Source: Episyrphus balteatus
Lineage: Eukaryota; Arthropoda; Insecta; Diptera; Syrphidae
Reading direction: 5' to 3'
Assembly (NCBI RefSeq): GCF_945859705.1
Contig: NC_079137.1
Coordinates: 74,484,277-74,548,276, forward strand
Length of the DNA: 64,000 nucleotides
In this document: piece after piece, positions 45,281 to 54,869 of the stretch
Layout: every line of letters starts with the position of its first letter
Numbering within the stretch: position 1 is the first letter of the stretch
Notes under the pieces: model-generated
The model's database searches: none
What the model was told of the DNA's origin: nothing
Seen by the model: only the letters and a program-made list of their open reading frames with translations
Position numbers and translations under genes: made by a program

Positions 45281-45733
45281 TGACGTCACGCGTATTATAA
45301 ATCGAATGTGAACACTGCCTTACAGATTAAAGAGATCACCCTTGATCATGGTATAAAAAAAGAAGGTATGATCATAAGAAAAAACTCAGTATCGAGAACT
45401 GTCAAATGAAAGAAAAAAAGATGGCTACTTAGTGTTTTGACAGCCCAGCCCATTGAAATTGTTGTTGTAAACAAATTTGTCTTGGAAATTGTTGTTGCTT
45501 TTGACTTTGCCAAATGCCAGACGTCAAAACCTTATTACCCCATTTTGTAAGATGGCGGCTCTAATGATCATACCTTGTCTTTTTATACCATGACCCTTGA
45601 TTGCTTTATCTATGGAAAGCAACAAATACAACACATAACCATAGACAAACAACTACCAAGACCGGAAACTTTCGTTTGTTTAAACTATGGAAACTTAATA
45701 TTCAAATTTAATAATACAGATGACATGACGTCA
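45281..45733. mobile_element. TGACGTCA-ended repeat, copy A (interrupted)
   Basis: Begins TGACGTCACGCGTATTATAA and ends TGACGTCA (45726-45733). It shares CGAATGTGAACAC.GCCTTAC and TTATCTATGGAAAGCAACAAA with copies at 48636-52967, about 52990-53467 (inverted) and 62172-62426. It is split by the element at 45347-45592. Probably a MITE of about 200-250 bp when intact. Confidence 0.65.
45347..45592. mobile_element. Nested TIR element with 9-bp target duplication (246 bp)
   Basis: The ends CATGGTATAAAAAAAGAAGG and the inverted CCTTGTCTTTTTATACCATG match at 27 of 29 positions over their full length (through TATGATCAT). ACCCTTGAT flanks both sides (45338-45346 and 45593-45601). A 9-bp duplication is typical of Mutator-like elements. 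It sits inside copy A of the TGACGTCA repeat and is therefore younger. Confidence 0.8.
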
Positions 45734-46497
45734 AAAAAGCAGAAAGTATGATTATCACTTATGTTCTGCATTTCACTTTTTGCGAATTCCCTTGCTGAAA
45801 GTGAAAGTAGTTCTTCTGCATTTCGCCCATTTACATTTATCGAATTCATTCTCTACTTTACACATCGGTTAATTTTTTCTATCAAAACTTGCAATAATAT
45901 TGCAATTATTTGCTTTATATGAAGTCATTTCACTTTAAAAACAAAATAGCAATGGATAATCCTTCAGTTTTGACAGTTCAAAGCAATTTCGAAGTTTTTG
46001 AAATCGATCGAAATGTAGAACATGAAATTACATTTCACGTGAAATTGAAAATTGATTTCAATTAACTTTCCATCGAATTGCGGAATTTTGGAGTATATCT
46101 TGTATTTTGTATACATTTTGTGAAAAAAAACGAGATATAACTTGAAAAAAAAAAAAAACAGTGGATTACAAGCAATTATTGAAGTTATACTTCTCAGAAT
46201 GACTCACTTTTATCAAAACGTTTTTAGTGCTCTTGTGATCATCCCTACTAAAAATAGGTAAATGTCATTTTGACATTTGTCAAAAAGTAAATTTTAACTC
46301 TGATACAAACAGCAAAAAAGAAATATGAGAAGTATTCTAGTGTTCACCAAGAAGTAGCAGAGAAATAATCATGTAAGCTGACAAGCTAATAAAAAGAAGA
46401 ATATCTGACGAATATAAAAAAAAAACTCAAAGAAATGCAAAACATTTGTTTTATTTTATCGCCACATTTTTTTTAAATATAAATCGTTTAAAACAGA

Positions 46498-47388
46498 TTA
46501 TTTAAAATCATTCAACTTCTGTAAAACTCTCCCAACTATTGTTTTATCTTCATTTACATCTTCTATTTCATCAGAATCAATAATTTTAGTTTTTACTTTC
46601 GAAATAACTTTATTTCCTTCAATGATCGTATCATTAACATGACTCGATTCGGTCGTAACGGTTTTTACCCGAACAGTTCCTTCGAAACATTCTGACACCT
46701 CAGGATCAATGCAAGTCCTACTTACAGGATAGAAATGTTTGTCCCCACATGATTTTACATATGCCTTGTGTTCGAGACAATCAAAGTACCTCGTACAATT
46801 ACCTGGAACAGGAAACTTTTCGCCATCAAACTTTCCCTTACAAACGACTTCAATAAGTTCAGGTTTTCGAGTGGTTGTAACTTCAACTTTTCGTTTAATC
46901 ACACAATTTGATAATTCTGATGAAATACATATTTGAGAATAGGAATCAAAATGCATTCCGATGCCACATGTTTGTACAATAGGACTGCTACTAATACAGG
47001 AATAATATTCACTACAATTGGTCCGTGATGGCACCAATGATCCAATAGCCTTTCCAAGGCAAATATAATTTGGGATTTCTGGAATTTCTGTTGGTACAAC
47101 TTCGGATTTTATAGCAATTGAATGTTCCTGAATGCAATCTGATTTTGAAGGCTCGGTGCAGTTTTTGGTTATCGAATCAAAGAACAAGCCTTCCATGCAA
47201 TTTCTTAAAATTGTATTGCCATTTTTACATCCGTAAAATTGACTACAATCACCGATAACCGGGAGAAGGATATCATTTGGTTGATCAATACATGGCGCAG
47301 TTGCTGATGGAGTAATTCCAATAGAAGCAGTTTGGGTAAAAGAGGTTTCACATAGAATTAAGAAAACCACAGGTATTAAAACTTTCAT
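46498..47388 (-). CDS. g14: secreted three-domain CBM14 protein, intron-less start
   Basis: Single coding exon of 296 residues. Signal peptide MKVLIPVVFLILCETSFT. Three CBM14 domains at about 33-84, 106-160 and 179-232, each with six cysteines, then a charged tail of about 64 residues (VKTVTTESS..KVKTKIIDSDEIEDVNEDK). It starts ATGAAAGTTTTA: the sequence runs straight through the position where g1-g13 have the phase 1 intron after ATGAAAG. No convincing TATA is seen; AATAAAATG near 47466-47475 (minus) is a weak candidate. AATAAA polyadenylation signal at 46450-46455. The last domain (YFDC..AYVKSCGDKHF) is closest to g13. Confidence 0.9.
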   Translation of the reverse strand: MKVLIPVVFLILCETSFTQTASIGITPSATAPCIDQPNDILLPVIGDCSQFYGCKNGNTILRNCMEGLFFDSITKNCTEPSKSDCIQEHSIAIKSEVVPTEIPEIPNYICLGKAIGSLVPSRTNCSEYYSCISSSPIVQTCGIGMHFDSYSQICISSELSNCVIKRKVEVTTTRKPELIEVVCKGKFDGEKFPVPGNCTRYFDCLEHKAYVKSCGDKHFYPVSRTCIDPEVSECFEGTVRVKTVTTESSHVNDTIIEGNKVISKVKTKIIDSDEIEDVNEDKTIVGRVLQKLNDFK

Positions 47389-47399
47389 TGTGGAAAGGT

Positions 47400-48635
47400 A
47401 AAATTTAAAATTTTTAGATAATTATAACAGTTTTATTTGAGCAAACTGTTGTCTGTGGAAGGTCTCATTTTATTCTTTCAATCATAGGTCTCTTCAATGT
47501 TTTGTAAAGTGGAGTGATTAAATTCATGTCACTTTTATAGAATGCCAATAGATAATCGAGAAAATATGACACATTTTAATTTAAAGATTTTATTCAGGGG
47601 CGGAATATCAAAATCGACAAATTGTACTGTGACCTTAGGCTCTAAAAAACAAGGGGTTGATTTAAAAAACATTAAAGAATATTACGCTGTTTGTAACATA
47701 TTAAAATCAAACAAATTGGATTTATTGATTAGGAGCTATTGCTAAAATGCCTAAGTATTTTTCAATTACTCATAATAATGGCCATGGTAGTTCATAGTTT
47801 TTACATTCTCATATGAAGGCGCTTCTGAGGTTCGATACTGAACTAAAATTATATTCGAGCCCAGAGAAATAATGAAATTACTTTAAGATAATAGCAGAAC
47901 TGATAAGCTTTACACAAAATTGGAAAGCTTCAGGTAGTGTTCTTGATTAATGATAAGCAATGTCAAAGCAATGTAGTGTTGTTGATCATTGATAAGTGGC
48001 AAAGCAGTGTAGTTATTTTGTGAAGAGAAATCAATTGGAAGATACAAGACGTACATATGTGGTTATTGTATTTCATATTTTTTTTTTTTGACATTCATCT
48101 AAAATGTCAATGCCATTGATGTATTCAGCATTATATTGACCTTCGAAGCTTATTATATTTCATAACACTTTACAGAGTTCAAAAAAGAAATTGTGACAGT
48201 TATGAGTTATGACTCATGATCGATGATGAAAAAGACATTTGTTTATTAGTTACATGATATGTGCCTTATGTTCGCATTCAATAGCCTCTTTTAGCGACCT
48301 CATCAAGAAGTATTACGAAATTCGTAAAATCCAGCTGTTCTAAGGCATTCCTTTTTTTTACTGCATTGCTTTTTAAACTAGGGTTTCGGAAATCTTTGTA
48401 TATGAAAGCACTAGCACTTTAGTGCAAAACGCAATTTTTCACCTGACGACATGTGAAATTGTTGTACTAGATTTCTATTCCTGAGTTGTCTACCACCTCA
48501 AAAGAATCGGGGCAATTGTCCAAAATTGAACATTACAAGTATTAAAATCTATAAATCTTTTTCTCTCTTTCATTTATGTTTTCTTTACGTTGTGTTTAAT
48601 TAACGGTCCATGACAAAAAGTGAGTTTTAATTTAA
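47400..48635. other. Intergenic right of g14
   Basis: No gene is seen. The sequence TTGTACTAGATTTCTA..GTCTACCACCTC (48471-48510) recurs in part near 53490, 58850 and 62490 (inverted) and belongs to the dispersed-repeat neighbourhood. The frame at 47542-47745 has no support. Confidence 0.5.
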
Positions 48636-49368
48636 TGACGTCACGTGTATTATAAATCGAATGTGAACACCGCCTTACAAATCAAAGGCAGACATACTTG
48701 GATGGGTGCGTTCACGTACTGATCCAAGGGTTTCCGGATACCTTTGTGTTGTTGTAATCCCATATAAAATATCAGCTGATCGTAAACATGTGTTGACAAG
48801 CAAAAAAATCCAAAGGTATAGTAAAAATTTCTGGATTCTCGTGTATCTTATGGGAGATTTGATGAACAGCTGATTCGTGTTCACAAACGTATCGGATACT
48901 TAGGTATCTTGGATAGGGTATCTGTGCAACGGCGTATACAAGGGGGGGGTCATGACCCCCCCCAAGAACTCAGAACTTAAAAAAGAAATTGTTATGTGAT
49001 ACTGAAATCTCTTGAGTAAGAGGTTTTTTAAAATGTTGAAGTTTTAGAACATGAACGAAAATTAAAAGTTAAAAAAATTTTTGGTATTCAAACAAACTAT
49101 TTTACCATATTTTGGGGATGTGGTAATATTTTTAGTGAATGCTGCATTCGGATTATTTTCATTCGTTAGATAATATTAGTTCAGCTGTGCTGTAGAATTG
49201 TATTAATTTAAAATCCGAAAAAGTATTATCTTCACAGCTTTTGAAAAGAAATTGAATTGGGTAGGTACACAAAAATCATCTCTAAGGGCAAGTCACTGCT
49301 TACCAGCAAATAAAAGAAGCAGGTATATCTAAAAAGCAATCTTTTTTTTTTTTTTTTCATGATTATTA

Positions 49369-51122
49369 CTCCAGTCAAAGCGTCGGAAAAAAGGGCCTCA
49401 CCTTGCGCAGAGAGGCACTGTCAGTTTTTATTTCATGGATCGATAGGGGTATATTTAAAAGGTTTAAACCCAATTTCTCACCACCTGATCATTCTTTTTA
49501 GCGGAGTTATTCACAAAAATGCATTTTTTGGGATATTTTACTTCTAAGCTAATATCTTTGCTCCAGATTGTCGTAGACCAAAAAATAAACATACATTCTC
49601 TTTCTTTTAATATTTTCTATCGTTATATGTAATTTCATTGTATTTGAGTGAGTAAATACAAAATGGCAGCCATTTAAAGTCAAATTCTTGTTGTTAAAAA
49701 ACACATTTTTGTCATTATTTCGAAAAAAGCTTATATCATGATTGACATTTTTCTAATTTATTTTGTAGCCCTATTCATGTCCTGCATTTTACAGAAAAAA
49801 TCAGCTTTTTATCACCAAAGATGGCCGAGCAATTGATAAATGAACGCATGCAAAACCGGTGCGAAAACACCCAAAAATATCGTTTTTTGGGAATAACTCG
49901 GCTTCAGAGTGTCCTACGACAAAAAATAAAGCTATTAATTGTTCGTTAAAACATTTTCTATCGATTAAATGCACATTATTTTTGTTGAAACAAATAAAAA
50001 ATAAGTTATGTTAAGTCAAAGACGTTTTTTTGTTTAGCAAACTTTTGCCTTATTATTTTATAAACAGTGCAAGTATTGGCTAACAAAATAAAATACTGTT
50101 GTAGCCCTTTAAATTATCTACAATTTAAAAAAAAATTAGCTCTCTACGACCCACACGAGCCGAGAAATTAATTTTTTAAAAAAGTTCCAAATGCCCAACG
50201 AAAAACATGAGACAAATCCTCTTATAACAAGAAACAATGAAAACAACCCCTCTCACTGAGAACTATTATTCGACTTAAACAAGGGAAATTTTTTTAAATT
50301 TTCTTACGGAATGATGCTTTCTTAAAATTATAATAACTCGGCTCGTGTGGGTCGTAGAGAGCTAATTTTTTTTTAAATTGTAGATAATTTAAAGGGCTAC
50401 AACAGTATTTTATTTTGTTAGCCAATACTTGCACTGTTTATAAAATAATAAGGCAAAAGTTTGCTAAACAAAAAAACGTCTTTGACTTAACATAACTTAT
50501 TTTTTATTTGTTTCAACAAAAATAATGTGCATTAAATCGATAGAAAATGTTTTAACGAACAATTAATAGCTTTATTTTTTGTCGTAGGACACTCTGAAGC
50601 CGAGTTATTCCCAAAAAACGATATTTTTGGGTGTTTTCGCACCGGTTTTGCATGCGTTCATTTATCAATTGCTCGGCCATCTTTGGTGATAAAGAGCTGA
50701 TTTTTTCTGTAAAATGCAGGACATGAATAGGGCTACAAAATAAATTAGAAAATTGTCAATCATGATATAAGCTTTTTTCGAAATAATGACAAAAATGTGT
50801 TTTTTAACAACAAGAATTTGACTTTAAATGGCTGCCATTTTGTATTTACTCACTCAAATACAATGAAATTACATATAACGATAGAAAATATTATAAGGAA
50901 GAGAATGTATGTTTATTTTTTGGTCTACGACAATCTGGAGCAAAGATATTAGCTTAGAAGTAAAATATCCCAAAAAATGCATTTTTGTGAATAACTCCGC
51001 TAAAAAGAATGATCAGGTGGTGAGAAATTGGGTTTAAGCCTTTTAAATATACCCCTATCGATCCATGAAATAAAAACTGACAGTACCTCTCTGCGCAAGG
51101 TCAAATGACGCTTTGACTGGAG
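49369..51122. mobile_element. Giant palindromic foldback element (about 790-bp arms)
   Basis: The left arm, 49369-50164, and right arm, 50337-51122, are near-identical inverted copies around a 172-bp spacer. Both outer ends read CTCCAGTCAAAGCGTC and are flanked by TA (49367-49368 and 51123-51124). The arms have no long open frame. If transcribed, it would fold into a double-stranded RNA of about 790 bp. Confidence 0.8.
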
Positions 51123-52137
51123 TATATATGATGAATTGAATAAAATATGTATTAAATAGGAAAGCTTTCTGTGGCCTCCTTGCTGTGTGGGGGTCAATTC
51201 TGTTGATAACATTTGTCATAGGCAAAATTTTAAAGATATCATTTCTCAAACCTTTTTAGTTTTTTGCAATGTTCCAGTTCAAAACATTCGTCTGATCAAA
51301 TTTTGTGAATTTTGTTTGCTTACAGAAAATAACAGTATTTTGTACTAGATTAGCTAACTATGTTACATTTTTTGAAACAACAATCGATTTGCTAATCATC
51401 AATGGCAAACTGATTATAGATACGAATGTAAGCAACCTTTTCTAAGACAAATTAAATATTATAATTGAATATCACTTAGGGCTAATTTTGTAAATAGTCA
51501 GATAAACCTCAGTTAGAGCTTATTCCTAGGAATAAAAGTTTTTTTTTATATTGACATTCATTCTTCTGATAGTCTAACTGACGATTGAAAAAAAATTATA
51601 TTTTCAAATGCAATTTTTTTTACAAAACTTTGCGATTCGTTTACCTGAGGTTAGGAAGATTTTTAATTCAAAAGTTACCACTGTTATTAAGTAAAAAAGA
51701 ATTTTATTTTAACATTCAAAACAATGAACAGTTGTTTTAAGGCAAATTATTCAATCGAAGTACTCGCACAGTCCAGTTTATGTTTAGGAGAAGATAGCCT
51801 TAAATGGTCAAAACTAAAGCCTAGTACGCTGCTGATGGGAAACGAAAAATCCCATACAAAAATGAAACAACGAAATGGTAACCCAAAAATTTCGATTAAC
51901 TTTTCATTCTGTAGTACGCTGTTTGGCACAACGAAATTGAAAAGTCTCCACTTCTTTTTCGCACACAAACAATTGCCGGGGACATTAATTGTGTGTGGAA
52001 AAATGACATTTGAGTTTTTTTGTTGTTCATTTTGTCATTGCATGTCCTTCTGCGATGCGTGTTTTCTTTTGTTTTATTTATGTTTCGCAAGCATTTCGTT
52101 GTCCTCGTGGAGACCGACGAACAATTTAGCTTCAAGG

Positions 52138-52612
52138 CCAGTACGTAGATCGCGTTAAAATTTATCTTTCATACAAATTTCCTCCAAAGATAAATTTTAG
52201 CGTGGATTTTTAGCCAGGTAGTACGCAGTTCACGCGCTAAATTCGAATTCTCATCTACTACTTTTGCAAAAAGTCTCCACTCAATTTAGCTCGCGAAATA
52301 ATGCTCAGCGCATTTTTTCACAGATAAATTTTGACATTTTTGTGGTCTTTGTTGTTGCTGCAAGGAATAAGAGGCAAAAAAAAAATCTTGGAATATTTAA
52401 AAGAAGAGGAACAAAACAAAATGAGAGAGTGAAAAAGGTATTCTGCAGGTAAAAAAAATATGTATGGAATATTGAATGTAAGCAGGTATAAGTAAATGAA
52501 ACTGTGATTCAGCCGTTATTTTTAAATTTAAATTTATCTTGGCTTTTAGCGAACGCGTGTAGAGATAAAAATTGTCGAGATAAAATTTAGTTTAGCGCGA
52601 TCTGCGTACTGG
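52138..52612. mobile_element. MITE with CCAGTACGYAGATCGCG ends inside the hAT element
   Basis: Left end CCAGTACGTAGATCGCGTTA and right end (inverted) CCAGTACGCAGATCGCGCTA, each followed by an AAATTTTATCT-like stretch. The flanks CTTCAAGG and GCTTCACG suggest a degraded 8-bp duplication. The motif AGTACGCWG also occurs at 51823, 51915 and 52218, so relatives of the same family may be layered here. Confidence 0.6.
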
Positions 52613-52989
52613 GCTTCACGCTAAACATAAACGAGTCTCATACCGTTTTTGTTTGGTTATTTTTAGAACTATATTCGGAACTTTTCTATTCGAAATGAAA
52701 AACGCACAAATTTTAATATTTGTAATAATTCAAAAAGCACAATTTCAAGTTTATGCCTGCTATCAAAACTTTTGAAAAAAAATGACCCCCCCCAAGAAGC
52801 AAACTTGTATACGCCCCTGTATCTGTGCGTACGTGAACGCACCCAATGTGTTATCTATGCAAAGCAACAAATACAATACACAACAATAAACAAACCACTA
52901 CCAAGACCATAAACTTTCATATATTATTTAACCTTATAAAAAAATTGGAATAATACAGACGACGTCACAAAACCAGAAAGAGATAGGAT

Positions 52990-53467
52990 AACGAAAATAT
53001 GTATCATTCAACCTTTTTTATATGAAGTTTCCATAGATTAAACATACAAAAGTTTCCGATCTTGTTAGTTTTTGTCTATTATTCATATGCTTTATCCCTT
53101 CAAGCAAACAGGTCCGACCTCGGTCCGAATCCGCTCCGCCTCAGGCGGAGCTGAGTCCGATTTCGAGGCAGAAACTGGTCGGAAGGCGGCTCAAATTAGT
53201 ATGGAAATTAGAATCACCGCGGATCCGATTTTATATGTATTGGTTTTTTCACCACGATTTCTCCTTCGACTTTGTGTTCATATACAAAAAGTTGCAAGTG
53301 TGTGAATGCAACCCCGTCTTTCGCGGTCGGAGGTCGGAGTGTCTTTTCTGAACTCCGTTTTCTTGCTTGAAGGGATATTTTGTTTTCCATAGATAAGACA
53401 TTCAAGTGTGATTGCCTTCAATCTATAAGGCGGTGTTTACATTCGATTTATAATACGTGTGACGTCA
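52990..53467 (-). mobile_element. TGACGTCA-ended repeat, copy C (inverted, interrupted)
   Basis: On the minus strand from TGACGTCA (53467-53460) it reads ATTATAAATCGAATGT, CACCGCCTTAT, TTATCTATGGAAA, as in copies A and B. It is interrupted by the element at 53096-53374 and lies tail to tail with copy B. Confidence 0.6.
53096..53374. mobile_element. GC-rich MITE with CCCTTCAAGCAA ends (279 bp)
   Basis: CCCTTCAAGCAA at the left end and TTGCTTGAAGGG (with one extra base before it) at the right end. The inside is unusually GC-rich for this region, with repeated TCCGACCTCGGTCCGA-like palindromic stretches. It interrupts copy C. Confidence 0.65.
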
Positions 53468-53795
53468 ACAAAGAAGATCATGTGTAGATTGTTCTACTAG
53501 AGATCTACCATCTCAAAAAGGATCGCGACCTTTATTGTACACGAGGATTACCTAATGCAGTGGGATATGACTTCACTCTCTAGATTCGCCTTACATGTTC
53601 TCAGTTTAATTTTAGTATAACTTGACTTTAACAAACAATTACCGTTTTTAACATGGAATCCATCCCATATGAAAGAAAAGGATAGAGTTTAAGGATTGTC
53701 GAAATGCGTTTATTTGTTTAATGTTGCTCCAGAAACTTTCAATGTCGATATGAAAAATTGATCCGCCATTTGACATTTGTGTTTGCTGTCATAAT

Positions 53796-53932
53796 AGCTG
53801 CGTTCCTTTGGAAATATTTATCTACTTTTCAGTACTTAAAGCTGCTTTGAACTACTTTTTCAGTATAGCAAAGTAGATCAAAGTAGTTTTAAGTACTAAA
53901 AAGTAGATAAATATTTCCAAAGGAACGCAGCT
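53796..53932. mobile_element. Small hairpin MITE (137 bp)
   Basis: A nearly perfect inverted repeat: AGCTGCGTTCCTTTGGAAAT at the left and its exact complement at the right, continuing with ATTTATCTACTTTT.AGTACT. Flanking TA/AATA suggests a TA-type target. Too short for coding. Confidence 0.75.
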
Positions 53933-53939
53933 AATAATG

Positions 53940-54350
53940 TACCCATATACTGAGCAATAAGCTTTTTGAACATTCTGAGCACTAGGTCGTCCTGAGGTCA
54001 CTAATTGACAAATAATTTCACGAAAAATAGTAGTGATAGTTACAAAAACTATATTTTTTTAAACAACACTACATGAATACCTATGGTTTTAAAATTTTTT
54101 AATTTAAATCCTAGTTTTGTTTCCAAGTAAAATAAAAAAAATGGTGCGATTAAGTCGCTTGTCAATTGATAAAGGTATCACAGAGGTAATTAGTGATTGA
54201 ATGTCACACCAAATGATAAACATGAGTCTATAGGGCATATTAATTGCGCTGCAAAGACTGATCACTCGATTATTCTATTCGTTTTTAATTAACTTCTATT
54301 TTAAGCGTTTTTTTTTTTTGTTTTTTTTTGGAAACAAGAATAACAAAAAA
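53940..54350. other. Intergenic before g15
   Basis: Nothing recognised apart from AT-rich runs. Confidence 0.45.
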
Positions 54351-54358
54351 TTAGATAT

Positions 54359-54410
54359 GATAAGATGCACATTCAAACCATGCCATCATCATTAAATTTT
54401 TGTATATAAA
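54359..54410 (+). promoter_or_regulatory. g15 promoter: GATAAG and TATA
   Basis: GATAAG at 54359-54364 and TATATAAA at 54403-54410, about 48 bp upstream of the start codon. Confidence 0.65.
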
Positions 54411-54457
54411 CTAGAAGCTCTGAATTGTATTCATCAACATTTCAACATTGCATCAAC

Positions 54458-54839
54458 ATGTCAATCCGAGTGTGTATTATTTTATTTGCTGTCCTTATTG
54501 GACTAGTTAGTTCTGCCAAGGTACCAATAAACGTAAGGCTCCAGAAGTTTATTTAAAAAAAACTTATATTTTTAATATTTGTACTCATATTAATTTCTTG
54601 TATTTTTTTTTAAGGCAAAATACTCACGATGTGGACCACCTGGACATCGTCCTTGTGGAAGTTATTTTAATGAAGACGATTTATACGGTTCATTTGTGTG
54701 CCGCAACAAGCCAAGTGGAACTATGTTGCTAGCACCAGGAAGACCAAAGGATTACTTTTTCTGTATTGGTGGATATACTTACCTTAAGAGCTGTGGACAA
54801 GGTCTTTTATACAATCCAATTATAAATGCATGTGAATAA
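54458..54839 (+). CDS. g15: minimal secreted CBM14-like protein with four domain cysteines
   Basis: Exons 54458-54532 and 54615-54839; phase 0 intron; 99 residues, too short for the usual ORF cut-off. Exon 1 encodes the signal peptide MSIRVCIILFAVLIGLVSSA. The single domain (DDLYGSFVCRNK, DYFFCIGGYTYLKSCG, YNPIINACE) is of the g16/g17 type. However, Cys2 is replaced (APGRPKDYFFC against VPNNCSEYFFC), and the protein stops right after Cys5, removing Cys6. A pair of extra cysteines lies before the domain (CGPPGHRPCG). AATAAA at 54859-54864. Either a reduced chitin-binding protein or a decaying copy; the promoter and splice sites look normal. Confidence 0.88.
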
Positions 54840-54869
54840 TGTGTATTTTTATTTTGCCAATAAAATATA

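Larger units (their letters stand above)
44960..46440. other. Intergenic g13-g14, repeat-rich
   Basis: No gene. Contains the TGACGTCA-ended repeat (45281-45733) with a nested element, and one copy (46256-46328) of the dispersed AAATGTCATTTTGACATTTG repeat. Confidence 0.55.
48927..52819. mobile_element. hAT-type element (3.9 kb), non-autonomous
   Basis: Perfect 8-bp target duplication TATCTGTG (48919-48926 and 52820-52827). Terminal repeats CAACGGCGTATACAAG and, inverted, CAGGGGCGTATACAAG are followed on both sides by a run of eight G (or C) next to GTCAT. No transposase frame was found. Most of its length is two further insertions (49369-51122 and 52138-52612). Confidence 0.7.
48704..52844. 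mobile_element. TIR element GGGTGCGTTCACGTAC, split by a hAT insertion
   Basis: Ends GGGTGCGTTCACGTAC (48704-48719) and the inverted GTACGTGAACGCACCC (52829-52844). Without the hAT it is about 240 bp, with internal mirrored GTATCnGGATAC-like motifs. Comparison with copy C (CACACTTGAATGTCTTATC) shows the uninterrupted site. The target duplication is short or mutated (GAT/AAT). Confidence 0.6.
48636..52967. mobile_element. TGACGTCA-ended repeat, copy B: outer shell of a transposon nest
   Basis: The left part 48636-48703 (TGACGTCACGTGTATTATAA, CGAATGTGAACACCGCCTTAC) and right part 52845-52967 (TTATCTATGCAAAGCAACAAA .. GACGTCA) together reconstitute one repeat like copy A. Everything between is later insertion: the 48704-52844 element, the hAT inside it, and two elements inside the hAT. 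Confidence 0.65.

Noticed and set aside
45240..45300. TGACGTCA sites as direct regulators of g13 or g14
   Set aside because: They belong to a dispersed repeat family and are not near a core promoter of these genes.
51724..52158. 144-codon open frame at 51.7-52.2 kb
   Set aside because: Located within the hAT element among repeated AGTACGCWG motifs; Ser/Phe/Cys-rich composition without any domain.
53072..53305. Open frame in the GC-rich stretch at 53.1 kb
   Set aside because: Lies inside the CCCTTCAAGCAA-ended MITE and follows its palindromic repeats.
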